NCBI GenBank assembly: GCA_011763485.2
Contig: JAANSK020140011.1
Location: 1 to 25,838 of the forward strand
Direction: 5' to 3'
Length of the DNA: 25,838 nucleotides
DNA from: Isoetes engelmannii
Taxonomy: Eukaryota > Streptophyta > Lycopodiopsida > Isoetales > Isoetaceae
Part shown: piece after piece, positions 19,600 to 25,838 of the stretch
Position numbering within the stretch: the first letter of the stretch is position 1
Layout of the letters: each line of letters starts with the position of its first letter
Made by a program: the position numbers and the translations under genes
The notes under the pieces: generated by a model
Told to the model about the DNA's origin: nothing
The model's database searches: none
The model's input: only the letters and a program-made list of their open reading frames with translations

Positions 19600-20445
19600 C
19601 ATGGAAGGGGTGGAAAGAGGATATGCCACGGATATACCATTTGGAAGGTGGAGATTAGAGAAGAAGGGCAACCTTCGTGCACAACACCTTTGTTTGGGTA
19701 GTTTTCAGGCTTGAAAATTTCTGGCTACAATCATCTGAATTTCAACAGCTATTGGCTTACGTCAGCTAGCGGAAACTGACAACGGCAATACCACTCAGGC
19801 TAACGCCCCGCGTGTGCGGTTTTCCACAGTAAACCGGTAAGGATTACCTAATCCATTGAAAACCCAGAAGGTTACCTAGAGCACATAGCAACTTAAACGC
19901 TGAAATAAAGTTTCAGTTCACTCTGAGCAATGCTTAAAAACACTTTAAGCCATTGATTTGGTGGATATTTGCATAGAAGGAATGATAAGCCAGATTAGAA
20001 TGCATAGGGAAGCCAACAGACAATTTCAGTGGGAAATTGTCTGATTTGTTGCAAGGGTTTTGGAATCTTTTTAAGCTATTGCATCCGTATAGGTAAAGTT
20101 ACTCTTCATTCATCGTTCATTCCTACTCTAGCATTGTTAAAGAAGAGACATGCAGGCCTATTGCTCAATTAACAGCTTTTTTTGCTCAAGGGACGTCCAC
20201 GACAGATATGGGAGTTTAGTTTTATAGATTGGCATTTTTTCATCACGTATATATTCTTCTTGCTTTTAGTTTCATGGCCATCTTCTTTAAAGCTTATAAT
20301 GTCCTTATTGGGTTCTGTTTGGCCCTCATAAGTTTGTTGGCTATCAACTATATAGGTTTATAACTGTAGATACAGACTAAGCACACATTCAGGATTAACC
20401 ACTATAGGAGGAAACCAATAGTTGAAGTTTCCTGTTCTCGTCCAG
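19600..20445. other. Intergenic DNA with one perfect hairpin
   Basis: No gene is supported. CAGACAATTTC (20017-20027), loop AGTGG, GAAATTGTCTG (20033-20043) is a perfect 11-bp hairpin. No other feature was recognised. Confidence 0.35.
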
Positions 20446-21713
20446 GCTTTACCGTATATGACCATTGTTCTTTTGTTCAGCACCCTGCACCAACTGCTAC
20501 TGATGTATTAATATGCTGAGGATACAGCTTTTTACTATAAAATTTCTTCCTGTTCAAAACGCATCTGCAATTTATAATAGAGGCCATGACTATATGTTGT
20601 CTAACTTAAACTGAGCTACTCTCATGTTTTCTCATCATCTGGAAGCGTACCTGCCATTTGAATTTGGTATGCGCAACTGCTGGACTGCAGAATCACATTT
20701 CTTTACCTTAATCTTTAATACCCAATATACTTGTAGGATTGTTTCTCATGGTATTGTAATTAGGAGGAGCTATAACTTTTGAATATGCCGTTGTTAGTGG
20801 TGAGGCATTTCTGTTTCAGCTTCCAATTAGGCATTTCAGCTGATGGAATGGATTTTCTGGTTTCTGTTGGGAGCCAGCTTAAAAAGTGGAGGTGAGTAGT
20901 TTGCTACTTTTGCCAAACATCGTCCCAAGAATATGTCAATGCTAGAAGTATGTTGAAAATTTTTTGTAGAGGAGAAATTTATAGTCCTGAAACCATTGCA
21001 GTGAGGGTCCCTTTTTTGCTGTGGGGATGAACTTCATCTACCTTGATGACTTGCAGCTTGACAAGTTCAAAGATTGTCCTGATGTTATGCTTCTAGCAAG
21101 TGTTGCACCTCTAAGTTTGAGTTCTTTGTCCATTGTTTATTGCTGATAATCTCTGAAACTGAATATATTATCCCATAAAGCATATGAGCTAAAAGGAATT
21201 CAGTTTCCCCAACTTTTATTCTGATTATTGTTTTTCAGACAATATAGTTGGAGATGAAGTCTTTGCATTGTTACTTGTGTATGGAAACTTAAAAGTTCAT
21301 AGTTGTTTCAAGCAATAGCCAGGCTTGCTAGTGAAGCTTGTCTTCTGCAAACTGTCATAGTAAAGGGCCCCATTTCTGGAGTAGCTGAATTAAATCTTCT
21401 AGGCAACTCGTGACTGGGCAGGTCTGAACAGACTCACCATCTGTTGCATATGCAAATATCAAATAAATTCTATGTAGGTTTTACAGGTTCAGTTGACATG
21501 CTTACACGTACAAATCTAGATGCCAGTTTGTCAATGTGTTGTTGCAAGTAGTTCTATTGAAAATAATGGAAAATCAGAGATGATTCTGTGCTCAGACAAG
21601 CCTGCCAATAATGGTCTTGCGCAGTGCATTCTTTTTAAAACACTTTACATCATGACCATAAAAGCTTTGTATGACCAAACGCTCGTTGCTTGTACCGCAG
21701 AAAATGATTGAAG
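20446..21713 (+). other. Exon-like pieces of an unidentified plus-strand gene
   Basis: Several coding-like blocks have splice signals. 20446-20518 follows CTCGTCCAG and reads FTVYDHCSFVQHPAPTATD. 20831-20891 follows CAATTAG, reads ISADGMDFLVSVGSQLKKW and ends at AG|GTGAGT. 21002 onward follows CATTGCAG and continues exactly in phase: SEGPFFAVGMNFIYLDDL, then LDKFKDCPDVMLLASVAPL. 21239 follows TTTTTCAG and reads NIVGDEVFALLLVYGNLKVH. About 21310-21412 reads QAIARLASEACLLQTVIVKG. 21520-21711 is an open 63-codon end. The VGSQLKKW and VYGNLKVH strings resemble beta-propeller blades. I do not recognise the family. Later blocks do not join as cleanly, so it may be a partial or decayed gene. Confidence 0.4.
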
Positions 21714-21792
21714 CAGTGGCTGAGTTGGAAACAAAGCTTCTGGTTTCCTATTTTCCTTGTTACATCCTTTATGTTCGCCATCATTGTGTGGG

Positions 21793-24354
21793 CTAGATTG
21801 AGCTACTTCCATATTGATCTTGCTGCGTCGACAGATTGAAACGGAAAGAAAGGGGTGGCACCTCCACCTCCTTAGATCCTTCCAGCATGTGAACCACTTC
21901 CCTCATTGATGGCCTTACTAAAATATCTTCCTGAATGCACCACAAAGCTACATGGATAATTCTGGTTCCCTGCTGCTCTGGCACAAATGGTCTGATCTTA
22001 GGGTCAATAATATCCATCATATTACCTTCCCTCACCTTGTTTACTGCCCATGCTGGAAAATACCATTCCAAATCTGTGTCTATCCTGAGAATGTCTAGAT
22101 TTTTTCTACCCCCAATAATCTCCAACAACACCATTCCAAAGCTGTACACATCACATTTTTTTGTAGCTATAGAATGTGTGAGCCATTCTGGTGCCAAGTA
22201 CCCCGGTGTTCCCCTGACGTTTGTCAGTACCTTACTTGCATCCCTGTTAACTTGTTTTGCCATGCCAAAATCTGCAACTTTGGCAACAAATTTTTCATCC
22301 AAGAGAATGTTTTGTGGCTTCACATCGAAATGAATGATGGGTTCTCTGCACTCTTCGTGGAGGTAGGCTAGTCCTCGAGCTGTGCCTATCGCTATGTTCA
22401 TGCGAACTCCCCAACTCAATATGCCTTTCTGATCATTGAAGATCCAGTGATCGAGCGAACCATTTGGCATGAAGTCATACACTAGCATTTGGTGGTTATG
22501 TTCTATACAGAAGCCACACAAATGCACTATGTTCACATGACTTATATTTGCCATGGATGCTACTTCTGCCACAAACTGCTTTGCTCCTTGTCCTGTACTT
22601 TCCATTGTCTTCACTGCAATCTTCTTGTCACTTGGTAGTGTTCCTTGGTAAACTGACCCAAAGCTTCCCCTTCCAAGCTTGCAGCAAAACATATTTGTTG
22701 CAGCTTCCAGCTGCCGGGATGAGAATCTAGGAGGCAACCCTTCTATGCTAGACAGACATTTATTAATTTCCTCATCAAGCAGTTTCCTTGTTTTCATAAG
22801 CCTCCTTGCCAGCATGAGCAATACCAGGAAAAAAAAAGCTCCCCCAACAACGCCTCCAACTATTGCCCTCCAGTTATGCTTATGTGATTCTGTTTGAAGC
22901 CCTTTCAGAATGTCCTTGTTTCTAAATTTAAGGAAACCATCTACATCTACATCTTCTATAAGGCTACCCACTATCTCATCCAAAATGTAGCAACTGTTGT
23001 TTGAGTAGAAGTATGCTTGGCAGGAACAATTATACAAGCATGTCTCTTTACATTCATCTCTGGTGCCTGGTGTACTTCGATTGTAGAAATACTTCCCTTG
23101 TATTTGAATGAAATGATTATTTCTCTGTGTGTTGTAGTCACAAGGAGCTGTGGTGGTATCTATCACACACTTTCCTGTGGAATCTGTTAGGGTTCCACTC
23201 TCTACTGTGCCATTGTTGGTGACCAGGCATTGGCATTGTTCGGTAGCGCTAATGCACAATCCATATCGACCGCATGCAAGAGGAAGCTTGCACTTATTAT
23301 TGAAAAGCTTTGCTGCAATCCAGTTAGATGATTCTAATGTGTAAGAAATAAGATTACCATCCGGTTCTAACCTTAAAAATTGCAGATCGTTTGGAGAATT
23401 GCCTTGAGGAAGTGGAAAACTTACTATTAGTTGGGAGCATGCACCTGCTCCTGTGGACAACTTAAGGCTATGGTTTTCGTATGTAACCACAGGATTTGTT
23501 AAGTTGCAAATAGGCGTAGATGGTTCTCCGAAGTAAGGCTGAGGATTATCAGAAGAAAGGTATAAAACAAACTTGCTTTCTTCAACCACTGCAATAAAGG
23601 ACCCTGTTTCTGCAGTGGATAAATTTAATCTACTAGTCAACTTCAAAGAGCTTGTGAATGTTTGTCCTGGTAACAATATATCTGCTGGTTCATCAAAACT
23701 CTGCCAAGCTATTTGCTCTGTTGATATGCTTTGAAGGATCCAGTTGCCAGAATCATCAATCTCTGCACTGCCTATGTTATCTACACTTGTCCACTCTTTT
23801 GTTGAATCACTATTGTAGAGGATGTACTGTGTTCCAAACTTGAAAGTATAGTTTCCTATGCAAAAACTATTTCTATTAGCAATCCACACAGGGATGCCAG
23901 CGCCTGGAACATTGCAACCCATAACTATTGTGAGATAATAATGCAGAGGATTAGATGCAAACTCATACATGGCCAAACAGAATTTGCCATTGTCGCTGGA
24001 GATCATTGTCTGATTCTCGGTTCCATAATCAAGATAAAAAGACTTGTAATTACCTTCATATCCTGTAGTCCAGTTATTTGGAGGATAGGATTTGGTGGCG
24101 TTCCATCCTGGTTCCAATTCATATATTTTTGCAGAAGCCATGTAGTGCAAGGAATCAAAAACCAGAAAGGTAGCAAAAATGAATTGCCATATTCTTTGTG
24201 CTGGCAACATGGGTACTCTGGGCTTCGAAGAGTGAAATTCTATCGTTTTCGAGTGCGATGGAAGTAAATTCAAGACAAATAGAAACAATAGATTCAAAAT
24301 TTCTTCGACCATGAGCATTTTGACCGAAAAGAAGCCGACATCCAATTTTGCCAT
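21793..24354 (-). CDS. G-type lectin S-receptor-like Ser/Thr kinase (SD2-5-like)
   Basis: An intronless 853-aa membrane receptor kinase. Order: hydrophobic N terminus; diverged B-lectin domain (about 110-235, with IPVWIANRN and the family hallmark WQSFDEPADILLPGQ at 217-231); S-locus/EGF-like Cys cluster (355-396, CKLPLACGRYGLC); PAN-like Cys motif (435-456, CKETCLYNCSC); transmembrane helix 497-516; kinase about 556-826. The kinase keeps GRGSFGSVY (561), Lys582, HFDVKPQN (675-682), DFG (695-697) and APEW (721-724), so it should be active. Phe replaces Arg before the catalytic Asp, making it a non-RD kinase as in relatives. Two more internal starts exist; Met49 (ATG at 24208-24210) begins a classic signal peptide (RIWQFIFATFLVF), so the mature product may start there. 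Family members act in pathogen perception, stress or self-recognition; the ligand is unknown. Confidence 0.9.
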   Translation of the reverse strand: MAKLDVGFFSVKMLMVEEILNLLFLFVLNLLPSHSKTIEFHSSKPRVPMLPAQRIWQFIFATFLVFDSLHYMASAKIYELEPGWNATKSYPPNNWTTGYEGNYKSFYLDYGTENQTMISSDNGKFCLAMYEFASNPLHYYLTIVMGCNVPGAGIPVWIANRNSFCIGNYTFKFGTQYILYNSDSTKEWTSVDNIGSAEIDDSGNWILQSISTEQIAWQSFDEPADILLPGQTFTSSLKLTSRLNLSTAETGSFIAVVEESKFVLYLSSDNPQPYFGEPSTPICNLTNPVVTYENHSLKLSTGAGACSQLIVSFPLPQGNSPNDLQFLRLEPDGNLISYTLESSNWIAAKLFNNKCKLPLACGRYGLCISATEQCQCLVTNNGTVESGTLTDSTGKCVIDTTTAPCDYNTQRNNHFIQIQGKYFYNRSTPGTRDECKETCLYNCSCQAYFYSNNSCYILDEIVGSLIEDVDVDGFLKFRNKDILKGLQTESHKHNWRAIVGGVVGGAFFFLVLLMLARRLMKTRKLLDEEINKCLSSIEGLPPRFSSRQLEAATNMFCCKLGRGSFGSVYQGTLPSDKKIAVKTMESTGQGAKQFVAEVASMANISHVNIVHLCGFCIEHNHQMLVYDFMPNGSLDHWIFNDQKGILSWGVRMNIAIGTARGLAYLHEECREPIIHFDVKPQNILLDEKFVAKVADFGMAKQVNRDASKVLTNVRGTPGYLAPEWLTHSIATKKCDVYSFGMVLLEIIGGRKNLDILRIDTDLEWYFPAWAVNKVREGNMMDIIDPKIRPFVPEQQGTRIIHVALWCIQEDILVRPSMREVVHMLEGSKEVEVPPLSFRFNLSTQQDQYGSSSI

Positions 24355-24605
24355 TCCACACCATCACATTTTTTGCAAGTGAAGGTGGCTTCGAACTTTC
24401 GTCTATGGTTTTGAATGGAATGGACTCTTTGTGGTTCTGACAACTGTCCAGTAAGAAATGCAAGGAAACCAGAAAGTTTGAAGTATTTATTTGGTGCAAG
24501 GCGAAATTAGGGTCTTCCTGCCCAGAATTTCTGATTAGATTAGGAAAAATCTGGTTTTGATAATTAGATGCTTGGTTGCAATCTTGTAAAAAAACGTAAA
24601 GTTTT

Positions 24606-24718
24606 GGCAAATTAGTGGGTTTTCCCTCAAAAACTTGGTAGTGGCAAATTAGTGGGTTTTGATTCTTGTCCTTCGTGGTTGCCATGACGTAGGGGATAGG
24701 GCTTTGATTCTTGTCCTT
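24606..24718. repeat. Short direct repeats upstream of the receptor kinase gene
   Basis: GGCAAATTAGTGGGTTTT occurs at 24606 and 24643 (37 bp apart). TTTGATTCTTGTCCTT occurs at 24658 and 24703 (45 bp apart). They lie in the probable 5' leader or promoter. They make the 176-codon minus-strand ORF over this area unlikely to be a gene. Confidence 0.6.
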
Positions 24719-24726
24719 ATACGGAA

Positions 24727-24834
24727 GAAGTAATTTTCAGGAGCAGAGAATTTTGCACTGGCGACCGCGAGTGGCGAAGCCACGAGCGGCGCCAAAAAAT
24801 TTCGAGCGAAATTCTCTTGCTCCTGAAAATTCTT
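24727..24834. mobile_element. Foldback element (MITE-like) 1, 108 bp
   Basis: ATTTTCAGGAGCA (24733-24745) and TGCTCCTGAAAAT (24818-24830) are perfect 13-bp inverted repeats. The match extends outward (GAAG.AATT) and inward (GAGAATTTYGC, then TGGCG, CCGC, GTGGC) almost to the centre. It has no coding capacity. It lies about 370 bp upstream of the receptor kinase ATG. Target-site duplications were not evident. Confidence 0.65.
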
Positions 24835-24837
24835 CAA

Positions 24838-24986
24838 CGAAATTTTAGGGAGCTTGAAATTTGGCATTCCCAACATGCCTTTCTCAGTTTTTCAGCCTAA
24901 GCATCGTCCAACAAAAATCGACAGAAGGTTTCCAACTTTAAAAACCTGTTGATCTAGGTCGAAATTTCAAGGTCCCTAAAATTTCG
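24838..24986. mobile_element. Foldback element (MITE-like) 2, 149 bp
   Basis: CGAAATTTTAGGGAGCTTG continuing to 24864 is matched, with two mismatches over 27 bp, by the reverse complement of 24960-24986 (CGAAATTTCAAGGTCCCTAA and on). The 95-bp centre is unrelated. It begins three bases after foldback element 1 ends, so the two may be a composite or serial insertion at one hot spot. Confidence 0.65.
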
Positions 24987-25285
24987 TGATGGCAATCTAC
25001 CTCAAGGCCCAACACTAATAAGTGATAAATAATAGGATAGACTAGGTGTGATAATGACTAGGTGTACCTTTCTACATGTCAAGTTTTAATAATTTCAAGA
25101 ATCTCTTGCTTTATATGCTCAATATTTTGATTAAATTGGTATTCCGGAAGTCTTTTACACCTTCAAAAATGTGTCGTGAAAACATAACATGCATGTTTCA
25201 AAGACCATGGAGTTTGAATTTTAGGAGAACCACCATAGAAAATATAAAAACACATTGAAAACATGGTAGAACTAGTATATGGGAA

Positions 25286-25641
25286 CTACTTCTTGTGGGA
25301 TGAAGAGAGTACCTCTTGGATCATGTTAGCAGCATCCTGCACTGTCACAATCTTCTCAGCTCCATCCTCTCCCAAACTAATTTTGAAGTTCTCTTCTAGA
25401 TTCATCATAATTTCCACCTAAGTACAAATAAACATATCATAATTATCAAAATTTCATAAACAGAGGGAATTTAATTCCTATAAATATTCTTCAGCAAAAC
25501 ATCTTTAAGTAGTGGACTCACTGTATCTAAAATATCTGCTCCCAGATCTGCAAATTTTGAAGTAGGGGTCACTGAAGAAGGCTCGACAGATAGTTGTTTA
25601 GCAATCACATTTTGAACTGTTTCTAATGTTAATGGTTCTGC
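25286..25641 (-). CDS. Acyl carrier protein, 3' part; attachment serine replaced
   Basis: Two exons on the minus strand: 25641-25522 (40 codons, after TTTCATGCAG; donor ACA|GTGAGT) and 25417-25286 (43 codons plus TAG, after TACTTAG). They join in phase to AEPLTLETVQNVIAKQL, then TPTSKFADLGADILDTVEIM, then NLEENFKISLGEDGAEK and IVTVQDAANMIQEVLSSSHKK. This is a plant-type ACP domain of normal length. The upstream exon(s), expected to hold an organelle transit peptide, lie beyond the right edge. In ACPs the motif is GADSLDTVE, and the Ser carries 4'-phosphopantetheine. Here codon ATT gives Ile in that place, so this copy cannot be charged in the usual way. All else looks intact. It may be a young pseudogene or a non-carrier paralogue. 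Confidence 0.85.
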
Positions 25642-25729
25642 CTGCATGAAAGTACATGTGTTACTTTCCCATATTCCAGTCCTAAAATCAAAAGAAATAT
25701 ATATATTTATGCTGGAAAAGATAGGCAAG

Positions 25730-25838
25730 GAGCCTACTCAGACTACGGTCCCATCCCACATGGAGGTTGGTACACAGACAGAGCCAGTAGAGACATCCTA
25801 CACGGGTGCTGCCACACAGACCGAGCCAGCATCCCCTT
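25730..25838 (+). mobile_element. Second LINE ORF1 N-terminal fragment
   Basis: The plus-strand frame starting with GAG at 25730 reads EPTQTTVPSHMEVGTQTEP, then VETSYTGAATQTEPASP, and is open to the window edge. It shares the repeated QT/TQT, Pro-rich character of the LINE ORF1 relic near 2730-2820 (VVQTDTQD, IGTQTQED). It lies inside the intron of the ACP gene, in antisense. It is cut by the window edge, so its length and state are unknown. Confidence 0.45.

Noticed and set aside
21935-22333. 132-codon plus-strand ORF
   Set aside because: It is a shadow of the conserved kinase domain on the opposite strand.
24155-24685. 176-codon minus-strand ORF overlapping the start of the receptor kinase
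   Set aside because: It is in another frame, overlaps the kinase N terminus and crosses short direct repeats; its composition shows no domain. Probably leader or promoter sequence.

Overview
The window is nuclear DNA of a land plant. It holds short GT-AG introns, a telo-box promoter, a G-type lectin receptor kinase, a plant-type acyl carrier protein gene and abundant degenerate mobile DNA. The mix (WDR6 homologue with 21 small exons, L1-type ORF1 relics, many foldback elements) would fit a fern or another non-flowering plant, but the species cannot be fixed from the sequence.

Layout. 1-3445 is repeat-derived: a Ty1/copia integrase fragment at the left edge, unassigned repeat DNA, a 35-bp minisatellite, then a LINE-type ORF1 relic that ends in hairpins and a short CTTAT-type tail with no reverse transcriptase. 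3446-5200 is a decayed, intron-bearing gene or transposon whose pieces match the uncharacterised family I know as DUF7869; its N-terminal part carries a 45-bp coding minisatellite. 5217-5960 holds a minus-strand exon candidate built on 30-bp repeats and a region that looks like a divergent promoter. 6144-11943 is a complete WDR6/Trm734-like WD40 gene, with all 21 exons joined in phase (1338 aa). 12390-13119 has unidentified open stretches. 13120-20440 is mostly non-coding: HSE-like palindromes, tandem duplications, a microsatellite and a MITE with a run of 21 G. 20446-21713 contains exon-like pieces of an unidentified plus-strand gene. 21793-24354 (minus) is an intact, intronless S-domain receptor-like kinase, with two foldback elements in its upstream flank. 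25286-25641 (minus) is the 3' part of an acyl carrier protein gene whose phosphopantetheine serine is replaced by isoleucine. At the right edge the intron of that gene carries the start of a second LINE ORF1 copy, in antisense.

The three host genes are functionally unrelated: tRNA anticodon-loop methylation (WDR6), cell-surface signalling (receptor kinase) and fatty-acid or lipoate synthesis (ACP). The most interesting points are the ACP lacking its attachment serine, the LINE ORF1 with repeated TQT motifs and no ORF2, the palindromic duplicated TATA region upstream of the WDR6 gene, the unidentified exon chain at 20446-21713 and the intron-bearing DUF7869-like relic. No CRISPR array, rRNA or complete tRNA gene was seen.
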